Of a stretch of 64,000 nucleotides of DNA, positions 36,030 to 46,000 are shown in pieces. Both the position numbers and the translations under genes were made by a program. This DNA comes from Cytophaga aurantiaca DSM 3654 (GTDB lineage Bacteria > Bacteroidota > Bacteroidia > Cytophagales > Cytophagaceae). Each line of letters starts with the position of its first letter. Within the stretch, counting starts at the first letter, position 1. The DNA lies in assembly GCF_000379725.1 (NCBI RefSeq), contig NZ_KB903632.1:1-64000 (forward strand), written 5' to 3'. Below the pieces are notes generated by a model that saw nothing but the letters and a program-made list of their open reading frames with translations, searched no databases and was not told where the DNA came from.

Positions 36030-37271
36030 TTATTTTAATTCTCCGTTTGATGTCAAATGAATTAAAGACATTACACTATTTGATCCTGTTGCATTACCAC
36101 CAAATTGTATAGTAGCAGATACGATAAAACTTCCATCAGCAGTTTGTTTTGCCGAAGCACCATAATCATTGCCGCTTCCTCCGAATTGCTTCGTCCAAAG
36201 AACATTTCCTTGTGAATCCGTGCGCATTACAAGCACATTACTCATACCATTGTCGGCGTCTATTGTTGAGCCTGTAATAATAAATCCACCATCTGCATTT
36301 AGACTAAAATCAGTAGCAATATCATTCCTTGCTGTACCAAATTCTTTATAATAATTTTTAGAAACTGAAGAAGTAGAAATATTTAGTTTCATAATATAAA
36401 TCTCAGAATTGGATGTACTGGTTGTATTCCCCAATACAAAAGCGCTCCCGGGTATTGATAAAATATCTACTGCATTTGCAATATTAGGCTCTACGATTGC
36501 ACCATTTTTATCATAACTTGAAGTAGCATCATACGCGCCATCAATTTTAAGTTTTCCTGTAGTAATAAGTATGTTAGATTGCGATGTAGAAGGTAAATAT
36601 GTTGATGCACTCGTAAGATAAACAGAATCTTTCAGTTGCTGAATTGCAGTCCCAACATTCATAGCGTTATCTACTCCAAAAATTGCTTCCCACTCTTTCG
36701 TAAAAACAGGATCTACTTTTACAAGATACACAGCCGATACTGCTTTTATTGTTTGAGTTGTCGATCCTATTACAATATATCCTTGATCATTTGTCAATAA
36801 TATTTTATTTCCTTTTTCTTTAAAATTTAAATTGCCGTATGTGAATTCCTGATATTGTGTACCATCACTATTCAACTTAACAATCCATACATCTGTACTA
36901 GAAGATGAAGCGCTTTCAGCTTTAGAACCAACAACCACATAACCACCATCAGTAGCAACCTCTATCCAATTCCCCTCATCATCACCTGCACCACCCAATA
37001 CTTTGTTCCATTCTTCGTTTCCGAATTTATCTGTCTTTATAACAAGGATCTGTTTACCGTCACCGTATGAATCCGTAGTACCTACCAAAACGTAACCGCC
37101 ATCGGGAGTCAAGGCTACGTTGCCTGCCTTTTGTGTGCCGCCTTTTCCGTAATATTTAATAAAACTATTTGCCTGTTCGGGTTGAATTTTCTCCTTACGG
37201 CAGCTACCCAACACCAGTGCTACAGATGTTAGTAAAAGAAAAATGGTATATGCCTGTTTCTTATTTTTCAT
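36030..37271 (-). CDS. Repeat lipoprotein, beta-propeller-like
   Basis: 413 residues with a lipoprotein signal ending LLTSVALVLGSCRKEK (Cys near residue 24). The mature part consists of about seven ~50-residue repeats of the type TxDGGYVLVGTTxSxGxGxxxxLVxKxDxxGxxxWxxxxG, as in TPDGGYVLVGTTDSYGDG and NADGGFIITGSTIDAD. These fold as beta propellers in related proteins. It overlaps the preceding outer-membrane gene by 11 bp, so the two are translationally coupled. Probably anchored in the outer membrane; its place between barrel and secreted giant suggests a surface complex. Confidence 0.83.
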   Translation of the reverse strand: MKNKKQAYTIFLLLTSVALVLGSCRKEKIQPEQANSFIKYYGKGGTQKAGNVALTPDGGYVLVGTTDSYGDGKQILVIKTDKFGNEEWNKVLGGAGDDEGNWIEVATDGGYVVVGSKAESASSSSTDVWIVKLNSDGTQYQEFTYGNLNFKEKGNKILLTNDQGYIVIGSTTQTIKAVSAVYLVKVDPVFTKEWEAIFGVDNAMNVGTAIQQLKDSVYLTSASTYLPSTSQSNILITTGKLKIDGAYDATSSYDKNGAIVEPNIANAVDILSIPGSAFVLGNTTSTSNSEIYIMKLNISTSSVSKNYYKEFGTARNDIATDFSLNADGGFIITGSTIDADNGMSNVLVMRTDSQGNVLWTKQFGGSGNDYGASAKQTADGSFIVSATIQFGGNATGSNSVMSLIHLTSNGELK

Positions 37272-38346
37272 GAGTAGGTAATTTTTTAGGCTTGTAGAAT
37301 GATTTGTAATATCCTACAGAAAACATCAGTGAATTCAGTGTGAAGTTATTGTCTATGTATCCGTACTTATAGACCAGATCTGAATTGCTATATTTATTAT
37401 CTGGATTAGAAATATTATTCAACCCATACATATATTTCACATCAAGTACCAAATAGCCGTAGCCGGCTTTGTAACGAATCCCGCCACCACCTACTAAGGA
37501 GTAGTTAAACATGTTGCGCAGGTCGTGTGTATTCACATCCGGACCGATCGCCTGATTGGATTGCGTATTGACATCTTTACGGGTAATGTTGGCTTTTGAA
37601 TTCAGCATCATAGAAACTGCTGCCCCGCCCTGCAGGTAATAGCGCAGCTTCTGCTGCCCCATGGTATACTTCAGCACAACCGGCAGTTCAAGCCACAACT
37701 GAGTTTCCTTTGACACCAGCTCTGTATATTCAAGCAGTGTATTTTTATACTGATACTTTTTAAAGGAAAGTAATAAATCCGTACCTAAGGTGAATTTTTT
37801 ATTCAGATAGATATCTGCATTAAAACCAAATTGCAGGTTCAACAATCCTTTATACTCTCCGGTATTTTCGCCTGTATTGTATACACCATACGGCACAAAG
37901 GAATTGGGTCTGGTGACATTCATTCCCACTTTAAAACCCAATGCATAAATAGGTTTCGTACGATACGAATTAAATAGATTAATAAATTCAGATGGATCAG
38001 TCACCGGATTTACCTGATACTCCGGATCTGTTTTTATCAATTCCAGGAAATACCTATTGGCTTCCTCATCTCTGCCATCAAATAACTTGGAAAGAATAAT
38101 TAACCTGTATGCCTGCAGCTTTTCAAACTTACTGAACCCGTCTTTCTGAATACACGGGAGCAACATTCCTTCAATCGCATCAATGCGGCCAGCTTCATAG
38201 GTTTTCTCAGAATCTCTCAACAACTGTACGCAACGGTTTTCAATTATTGAATCTTTACTTTTATTCTGTGCAAGTATTGTTCCTGAAATCAGGAACAATA
38301 CCATGCAACATAAAAATGTACCAAACGGAGTGAATCTCTTTTTCAT
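37261..38346 (-). CDS. Outer-membrane beta-barrel protein with helical N-terminal region
   Basis: 361 residues with a signal peptide (MKKRFTPFGTFLCCMVLFLISGTILA). Residues ~30-130 are helical (CVQLLRDSEKTYEAGRIDAIEG), like a short TPR-type segment that ends YQVNPVTDPSEFINLFNSYRT. Residues ~135-361 are a PorT-type eight-stranded barrel with alternating residues (LGFKVGMNVTRPNSF, LNLQFGFNADIYLNKKF, GYYKSFYKP). This architecture, helical periplasmic part plus OM barrel, would connect periplasm and surface. It follows the STAND gene by 12 bp on the same strand, and it overlaps the downstream lipoprotein gene. Confidence 0.8.
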   Translation of the reverse strand: MKKRFTPFGTFLCCMVLFLISGTILAQNKSKDSIIENRCVQLLRDSEKTYEAGRIDAIEGMLLPCIQKDGFSKFEKLQAYRLIILSKLFDGRDEEANRYFLELIKTDPEYQVNPVTDPSEFINLFNSYRTKPIYALGFKVGMNVTRPNSFVPYGVYNTGENTGEYKGLLNLQFGFNADIYLNKKFTLGTDLLLSFKKYQYKNTLLEYTELVSKETQLWLELPVVLKYTMGQQKLRYYLQGGAAVSMMLNSKANITRKDVNTQSNQAIGPDVNTHDLRNMFNYSLVGGGGIRYKAGYGYLVLDVKYMYGLNNISNPDNKYSNSDLVYKYGYIDNNFTLNSLMFSVGYYKSFYKPKKLPTHEK

Positions 38347-38358
38347 CTTCCTCTCTCC

Positions 38359-41300
38359 TTAATATATTTTTTCCATATTACTTTCCTGACTTGGCAATTC
38401 CGGACACGTTAGCTCGTATGGAACACCTTCTTTTGCTACATATCGTTTCCACTCTGCTCCTGTCATGTTGCGTTTCAATAAACCACACATTTGCTCCGCC
38501 ATAACCTTACTGCTTGTTGGCCATACACGAATGAGGTTATCACCGCAGCCTGCAATAAGTTTATCGCCATCCGGACTGAAACACATAGACCATACCCAGT
38601 TGCTGTGATCTTTTAATACCAACGGCTGTTCGCTCAACTCCGAAAGATCCCACACACGTATGGTTCCATCAAAACTAGCAGATGCTAATTTAGAATCGTC
38701 TTTACTGAATTGCATTTCATTCACACGTGCTTTGTGCCCAGGTAATGCTACAACCAAACGTTTGCCTTCAACATCCATAATTTTAATCACACCTAAATTA
38801 TTAGCGATGGCTAAGAATTCTCCGTCGTGACTATATACCAAACTGTACACTGCACTTGTACTTTTATCAATGGAATAGGATTTGAATTCATTGTACAAGG
38901 ATACAATTGTAGTTTCGCCAAGATCATTTGACACAGCAACAATACGTCCCTTCGGATGTACTGAAACTGCTTTAATGTTTGATTTGTCGCGGTATACAGT
39001 CGTTGATTTCCCTGTAGCAAGATCCCATAGGATCACTGTACTATCCGCACTTGCTGAAACCAGTGCAGTACCATCTGAAGTAAAGCCGGTAAAGAATACA
39101 TTCTTTTTATGTCCGCCGAGTATCACAGGCTGTGCTTCGGGTTTTGACGGATTAATAATACGAACATTTGTTGTTGCTCCGCCCAATGCGAGATATTGAT
39201 TGCTTGGACTGATTGACAATCCAGCAAATGAGAAGGTGTTGTAATAAACGAGCGTTGGTTTCGGATTCATACTTCCAACGTCCCACTTAAAGATTTTCCC
39301 GTCGGAACCAGCTGTATAAATTGTTTTTCCATCTTCAGAATAGACAACGGATTTCACTGCATCTTTGTGACCATGCAATGCATTGTATTCAGAAGGTTTT
39401 AAATCTTTCAATGCATAATACAATCCGTCATAGATCTCGTGCTGATTCACATTTCCGCCATTCTTATCATAAAATCCGAAGGCCTGAAATGCCAGCAATC
39501 CCTTACGCATCGAATCATCTTCGATCTGTACCGAACGCACAGCCATAGATTGCGCAATAGACAATAAACGCAATTTATCCGCCCGTTCTTTTTCGGCATT
39601 TGCAGTACGCTCGTTGGCGATTGCCAGCTCGCTCTGCATCTCAGCAATTTTCTGCTGCTTGGTTGCTTCTGCAGCAAACTTTACTGCAATATTCCGTTGC
39701 TTCTGTGCTTCATCGAAGTTTTTCTCAGCTATATCCTGCTGATGTTTTGCTTCATCCGCAGCAATAACGGCTAATTCTTTCTGACGTTCTGCTTCTTTTG
39801 TTTGCTCTACAGCTATCACTTGTTGCGATTTGGCAAAAGCTTCATTCTGTTCCGCTTTTGCTTTTTGCAACAACGCTTCAGCTCGCTGCTGATCTGCTTC
39901 AACCATTTTTAATATAGAGAACACCAATGATCCTAAGGCCATGATGGTAAAGATGCCCAAAACCAATGCTACAGTACGCGCACGTTTCAACGCTTGCTTC
40001 TGTGCAAGTTCTTTTAAGCGTTGTTCTTCTTCATGTGCTTCATTACTGGTATCCAAAAACACCATTGCACGTTCAAAGGCAGAATCATAACGCTGTGCCC
40101 AAACTAAGGTCGGTTGATTTTTCTGTTTCCAGTTTAAAGCCAATTGCAGATCGGGTGGCCTCCATAAACCTGCTTTACCTATCTGGTAACTGGATGCTGC
40201 ATCCGATAAACGTATGTACATCTGTGCAGACTCACCTTCTTCTTCTACCCATTTTTTTAAACGGGTCCAGATGCGCATCAAACTCTCGTGTGAGATATCT
40301 ATGATACTGTCTGAATCAAGAGCGATATGCACAGGCGGCATTAATAACGAACGGCCTTCTATTCTGAAGTGATCGACTATGAGAGCCATATCGTCTTCAC
40401 TGCAGCCAGCTACTTTTGCTATTGTTGACAGTTTGGTAGGTCTGCGGATACCTGCCGAATCAGAACCTTTCTCTGTTAAGGTTTTAAATAATATTTCACA
40501 ATAGAATTTCTGCTGTTCGGTAAGTTCATCGTACGCTTCATCGGCGTGCTGAGACAAGGCACCGGACATTGAGCCAATGGCTTCGTAATGTCTTAGATCT
40601 AAAACTTCATTGGGTTCGTGATTCTCTGCCCAGAACGTCCAGGTACGCATCAAGGCGTGCTGTATGATCGGCAGCTGATCGGGATTGTCTCCTAGATCAT
40701 TTAACAACTGCTGAACCAAACGCGAAGATATTTCTGCGCCACCCACCGCAACTGGCCCTTCGATTGCCAAACGTTTCTGTTCGCGCACCATTTGCGGAAT
40801 CAGATAGTGACTCTCATTGATGTATTTAGTAAGCTCAGGGAACTGTGCGCAATCGCCAATAAAGTCGGAGCGCATGGTAAGCACTACATAGATATTTGAC
40901 TTTAGATCTTTCACCGCTTCCATCAATAAATTGATGTAGGCTAATGATTCATTGGCTGAATTTGTGTCTTCGCTTCTTTTAAAACGAAACAGTTCTTCAA
41001 ACTGATCGGCTACAATTAATATATTGTGCCCGTTATCCAGATGCAATTGTTTTACCGCCTCTATTAAACCCAGCGATGAACTTTTAAGTAACGTTGAAGT
41101 AATTGTCTTCTTTAATTGCTTGTCGTCATTGTCTGCAACCAGATAACTTCCATCTTTTTGAAGCAAGGCTTCTGAAAGATTATCGATCGGACTACCTCCC
41201 GGACGTGTTGTAATTACATGCCAGTTCGGGCCAATGTGTGATAAGAAACCACCGTATAAAATCGGGATAACTCCGCAAAACATAAACGAAGATTTACCAC

Positions 41301-41493
41301 TGCCTGACGCACCGATAATCCCAACAAATTTATTTTTTGAAAGTTTATCTAAGACTTCATCGCTTTGGCCTTCTCTGCCAAAGAATAAATGACTTTCATC
41401 TACGTGAAAAGCACGCAACCCTGGAAATGGATTTTGCTTTGCACGCGTGAGTCCAATGTGTTCTTGATCGATAAGATGTAGAAAATCGCTCAT
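38359..41493 (-). CDS. STAND-type NTPase with membrane segment and WD40 repeats
   Basis: 1044 residues. Starts with the NPFPGLRAF and LFFGRE motifs of novel STAND NTPases; Walker A GASGSGKSS (residues 61-69), Walker B ILIVADQFEELF (158-169), arginine-rich sensor region MRSDFIGDC. A helical domain follows to ~505. A membrane segment (~507-530, VALVLGIFTIMALGSLVF) precedes a long coiled coil (~531-660, repeated AEAxKQQxIAExQ). WD40 repeats occupy ~700-1020 (KSVVYSEDGKTIYTAGSDGKIFKWD, ASADSTVILWD, ASFDGTIRVWD). STAND proteins are signal-responsive ATP switches. The TIR-like gene is 4 bp upstream. This places sensor and switch together; the ligand is unknown. Confidence 0.9.
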   Translation of the reverse strand: MSDFLHLIDQEHIGLTRAKQNPFPGLRAFHVDESHLFFGREGQSDEVLDKLSKNKFVGIIGASGSGKSSFMFCGVIPILYGGFLSHIGPNWHVITTRPGGSPIDNLSEALLQKDGSYLVADNDDKQLKKTITSTLLKSSSLGLIEAVKQLHLDNGHNILIVADQFEELFRFKRSEDTNSANESLAYINLLMEAVKDLKSNIYVVLTMRSDFIGDCAQFPELTKYINESHYLIPQMVREQKRLAIEGPVAVGGAEISSRLVQQLLNDLGDNPDQLPIIQHALMRTWTFWAENHEPNEVLDLRHYEAIGSMSGALSQHADEAYDELTEQQKFYCEILFKTLTEKGSDSAGIRRPTKLSTIAKVAGCSEDDMALIVDHFRIEGRSLLMPPVHIALDSDSIIDISHESLMRIWTRLKKWVEEEGESAQMYIRLSDAASSYQIGKAGLWRPPDLQLALNWKQKNQPTLVWAQRYDSAFERAMVFLDTSNEAHEEEQRLKELAQKQALKRARTVALVLGIFTIMALGSLVFSILKMVEADQQRAEALLQKAKAEQNEAFAKSQQVIAVEQTKEAERQKELAVIAADEAKHQQDIAEKNFDEAQKQRNIAVKFAAEATKQQKIAEMQSELAIANERTANAEKERADKLRLLSIAQSMAVRSVQIEDDSMRKGLLAFQAFGFYDKNGGNVNQHEIYDGLYYALKDLKPSEYNALHGHKDAVKSVVYSEDGKTIYTAGSDGKIFKWDVGSMNPKPTLVYYNTFSFAGLSISPSNQYLALGGATTNVRIINPSKPEAQPVILGGHKKNVFFTGFTSDGTALVSASADSTVILWDLATGKSTTVYRDKSNIKAVSVHPKGRIVAVSNDLGETTIVSLYNEFKSYSIDKSTSAVYSLVYSHDGEFLAIANNLGVIKIMDVEGKRLVVALPGHKARVNEMQFSKDDSKLASASFDGTIRVWDLSELSEQPLVLKDHSNWVWSMCFSPDGDKLIAGCGDNLIRVWPTSSKVMAEQMCGLLKRNMTGAEWKRYVAKEGVPYELTCPELPSQESNMEKIY

Positions 41494-41497
41494 ACTC

Positions 41498-43003
41498 TTA
41501 TACCGTTATTTGTTTCAGAAATGGGTGAATAATCTCTTTCTCAAAACTTCCTGATGTACCACGAATAATTGAGAAATTATATTGATTGTAATATCCTGTA
41601 TCGATTGGTTTATCTGTAGTCAAATAAATTGCCTTACCAATCATATTTTTCTTTCTTCCGAATCCAGGCGCCTTCAATATATCCAGCACCTTACTTTTTA
41701 GCCATTGTTCAGAAACCTGATCGCAAAAAACCAGACACGAATCACAGGCATTTAAATTATTGCGATGTCTTGAACGAACCTCCATAATGTCTCCTTCAAA
41801 CATTGGAAGCAATACATCAAAGCCGTTTTGTTTTAGATGATTTACAATTGGCTGGCATTTATTCATATCAATGGCATCTACAATCACATAGATATTTTTA
41901 CCTGTATTCGATGACAATTCTGCATCCGGTATAAAATAACTGTGTCCCTTTTCATCTTTGATCGAAGCAAGTTCTCGCTTGATCAACGATTTAAATTCTT
42001 CTATCGGAATTTTTAATACCTCTGCACCATTCATAGATTCTGTGCTGCTTACAAATGATTCCATCAACAGTTGCTGCTTATCGTCCGCGAAATTTATTTC
42101 CTGCGGAATCCATATCAATCTTCTGAATGGCGCACTGCCTTTCTTATTATTGCTGTAGTCAACTGCAATATGATTTTGAAGTTTCATTAACCGAACCTCT
42201 TCCCGTTGATCGTATTCCTCATCAATAAAAGAAGCGCCCATCAAATGAATGGATAGTTTACATTTATCCAGATCGGCTTTAATAGCATCGATGGTTTCAG
42301 GTGCATCTAAAGAAAGTACTTTATCCGGCAATACATGGTATCCATGTCTTTCCAATTCGCGACGAATGATATTTTTCTGTATCAATAGATCATTGCCTGT
42401 TTCTGCCAGATATACACATTCATCCGGCATGGCATCTACAGTCTTATGTTTATTCTCACTACCGATCGCTTGAGGTTGATTGTAGTAAATAACCTTATAT
42501 ATATCATACGCCAAATCTACGAGGCGCATCCAGTATGTCTTCTCTGCATCCTGTCCGAAAAAGGCATTAAACTCTTTCATCAATCCGGTAAAGGGATCGT
42601 ACATGAATAAATCATAGCTCACCATTTCACGCAACAGCGGATGATATTTTTCAGGTTCTACAAAAGATTTAGATGCCTTAAACATTCTAAGCTTACCGTC
42701 GATGCGCATATTCATCGGATTATTCATCAACTGACGTAAATATTCTGCTTCTTTGATGAACTCTCCTGAAACAATGTATTCCGGAGAAACCAGGTAAATT
42801 ACCACACAGGCTTTTTCAAAAGGATTAAAACCTGGTTCCGTCACTTCTTGACTTGTTATAATCTTAGGATGATGCTGAAGCAGTTGAGATATTAATGTGT
42901 CCAGGAATTTTTTAAAATTATCTACCCAGCCAGCATCATAGCCTGAAAGCTTTTCATTATCCTTTTCAGTATAACTTAAAAATATGTCGTATTCAAAAGC
43001 CAT
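41498..43003 (-). CDS. Protein with three tandem TIR-like domains
   Basis: 501 residues with no signal peptide. Domain 1 (~1-150) opens EYDIFLSYTEKD, the hallmark of TIR domains; the segment LVSPEYIVSGEFIKEAEYL matches the region of the catalytic Glu, here about Glu85. Domain 2 (~188-360) begins CVYLAETGNDLLIQKNIIRREL and has KCKLSIHLMGASF, like TIR/DUF4062-type domains next to STAND proteins. Domain 3 (~366-500) begins NIYVIVDAID and has CDSCLVFCDQVSEQWLKSK. Domain boundaries are my estimates. TIR domains act as NADases, cyclic-ADP-ribose synthases or protein adaptors. Only domain 1 looks able to be catalytic. Transcribed between the cNMP-binding membrane protein and the STAND NTPase. Confidence 0.82.
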   Translation of the reverse strand: MAFEYDIFLSYTEKDNEKLSGYDAGWVDNFKKFLDTLISQLLQHHPKIITSQEVTEPGFNPFEKACVVIYLVSPEYIVSGEFIKEAEYLRQLMNNPMNMRIDGKLRMFKASKSFVEPEKYHPLLREMVSYDLFMYDPFTGLMKEFNAFFGQDAEKTYWMRLVDLAYDIYKVIYYNQPQAIGSENKHKTVDAMPDECVYLAETGNDLLIQKNIIRRELERHGYHVLPDKVLSLDAPETIDAIKADLDKCKLSIHLMGASFIDEEYDQREEVRLMKLQNHIAVDYSNNKKGSAPFRRLIWIPQEINFADDKQQLLMESFVSSTESMNGAEVLKIPIEEFKSLIKRELASIKDEKGHSYFIPDAELSSNTGKNIYVIVDAIDMNKCQPIVNHLKQNGFDVLLPMFEGDIMEVRSRHRNNLNACDSCLVFCDQVSEQWLKSKVLDILKAPGFGRKKNMIGKAIYLTTDKPIDTGYYNQYNFSIIRGTSGSFEKEIIHPFLKQITV

Positions 43004-43016
43004 TTCGTTTTTTGCT

Positions 43017-46000
43017 TTATTTAACTACTAGTTCGTTTTTATTATATGCTTCTTCCAGCTCCTTGTTCAATGCAGGAATTACTGCGCGAGACAATACATA
43101 ATAACTGGAAACAATGTCGAAGAAACGATCTTTATCAATTTTAAATAAGATCGTATCTACAGCTGCTGCAACAGTAAAATTCATTACATCTGTATCCAGA
43201 ATTAATTCATCTCCCAATAAATATTTTGATCCATATTCGCCTTCAACAGTACCATCGGCATTAAAGAGTGATATCATTCCTGAATAAACTATAACCACAG
43301 GATGTGAGCCATTTAAACTATTCTGAAATAAGACTTCTCCTGCTTTAAGATTTACTTCTTCAATATGGTCTGCCATAATTGCCAGCAATCCACCGGAAAT
43401 ATTTGAAAATACAGGTATTGATTTCAAGAAGATAATTTTCGAAAACAGAAGCGATTTCCATTGAGTAGCTTTAGTAGAAAAAATCAATGCATCCAGTTCT
43501 TTTCTATGTCTCTCTGAAATTCGCAGACTAAGTGTTTGATACGTTACAGGAGCAATGGTATAAATAACATGTGCGGTAATTTCACGAATTAATTTATCCG
43601 GATTGAACAAATTTGCTACCAGCGTATCCGTTACTTTTATATCCTTCAAGGATAGTAACTTATTGATGGCACAGGCTTTTGTCCATCGGTTAATTTCATT
43701 GTAATCTTTATTGATCAGATGAAACAAAATTGTTTTTTCATCATATGATTCCCTTGGAAAATGCACCTGCAATTTTTCAATTTTCTCGGTTAAAGAGATC
43801 TGATCTAAAAGAGGAACCAACATTGGTTTTAACTCATCATCAATAAATACATCCAGCAATTCAATCGCATACAGAACCCCTTCAACCGTTCGGCTCTTAA
43901 TATTTTCTTCTACTAATTTCACTGAAGCCTGATGATATATGAGAGACAATAACATGAAAATATTTTCATCGTTCTCTTCTATCTCTTCTAATAAAGCCTG
44001 ATATAAAGGTGTTGGGTTTGTATGTTCCTTGATCTCATCTAAGGCTGCAATCTTCCATGCACATAAAGCAATTTCCTGCATCAGCAATTGTTTGATCTTA
44101 CTTGCACGTTCTCCTTTCGCAATGTATGCCAGATTCCTTAGAGCAAGTAACGCTTCTGAAACAACTTTACGATCCGGATAATTGATCTTATTCCACAATA
44201 CTTCAATGGCTTTATCTCCACCGATTTTAGAATACACCTGAATGATTCGTATTTTAGTTTGAAGATTCTGACCTGTTTTGTAAAATGCCAGGTCGAGTGT
44301 AGGTATCACTTTCTCTCCAATATATTGCAGACCTGAAGATGCTACATTCGCAAAACTCGGCAGAGATAAATTCTCTATCAGCAACATCCAATACTGTGTG
44401 AGTTTAATCGTACCTGCAGTCAACAAGGCTGACTTACGAACACGTGGATTTGATTCACGAAGTAAATCAAAAAGCTGACGTGCCATTTCTTCATTAAAAT
44501 TATTTCGGATCAGCTTTACAGCTAATTCTTTATCAACCGGATTTTTAGAGCGCGATAGTTTTACAATATTATCAGAAGAAGAAACCATTTTTTCAACTTC
44601 ATTCAAATTGGCTAAAGCATGCTCTGCCAAAGCTTTTGTTTCAATGGAGGTATCTGCTCTACCTATAATACCTTTTAAATTATCTGTTGCTGAAAGCAAC
44701 TTTATATCTTCAATCTTTTTAAATACATAGTTTCGTACACGCACAGATGGATGATTGGTATATGAATACACTGTTTTTTCCAGCAGTGCGGGATCCAATC
44801 GCTCTGTCATTTTAAGCGTATTGATAATACGTGTTGCATTATCCGTTTTCATCTCCTGTAACAGAATTGCTTGTACAGATTTATCGTTGCTATCATCTAA
44901 CAGATCTAAGTCGCCTCGTTGTGTAGTAAGCGTATCCTGAAGAGTTGAACGGTATTCAGTATACAGTTTAATGATCACATAGGCATAGATGCATGTCGCA
45001 ATAATGAGGGCAACACTAAAATAGATCAACTGAAACGACAGTACTCCAAACAGAATAAGGAAGCCTGCGGCAACTACTACAGCAAACTGCCGGAATACAC
45101 CTTCTACTTTAGTCTGAACATCGTGTCGGATTTTTGAATTGATGGGTAAGAAAAAGTTTTTATAAATGGGTTCTTCAAAAGATTCGATACAGGTTTGCAA
45201 AAAAATCTTACTCAAACAAACGAAAATGAAGAAGAGAATAAATGTTTCATTGATACCAAGCAAGGCATCATACTTCGTATCGCCAAAAAAACCGCCAACC
45301 AAAGCCGTGAGAATAGAAAAAACTCCGAGCAATACCGGTAAAATAAATAAAGACAATTTAACACCTATTGTGCTAATGATGCGATCTGCGCCTACCAATT
45401 GAAAGATCATATTGAACAGTGTCAATACTGTTCCATAACCCGCAAGAAAGTTCGCTAAATCAATATCATTTATATATACACGTCCGTCTTCGCTCACTTC
45501 CCTATAGGCTTCCAAACCTGCAGAAAAAAAAGAGAATTCCATAAACTGTAAAATGATAACCGACACCAAAGATAACTGAGCCAGTAAACGGATATACTTA
45601 TTATTAAACAACTGCTTGATATCCGGAGATGCTTCCAGTTCTGCTTTTTTATTTATAGTAACAAGCTTTTCGTTTGAATGCTGACTAATGAAAAGCTGAT
45701 ACAATAAAAATGATAGAACCATTGCCCCTACACTAAAATAGAAGTAATCCACAACAGGTACATCCGATGGAATAAGGAATACAACGAAAAAGGCAATAAC
45801 CGTTGCAAACATTTGTCCCTGATCTACTGTACCCGTTAATCGCTTTTCATTTCGTAAGTTGAATGAGCGTCCGATAATGCCGTAAAAACAGAGTAAGGTT
45901 AAGGCGTTAATACTTCCCAAACTGGCAAATACCAGATAACGCAACTTATGTATTTCTGGAAAAGTTTGTAGTAAATACGTAAAAACAACGATGGTGATTA

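Noticed and set aside
39966-40304. 112-aa antisense ORF inside the STAND gene
   Set aside because: No start signal or family; lies fully inside a well-supported coding region.
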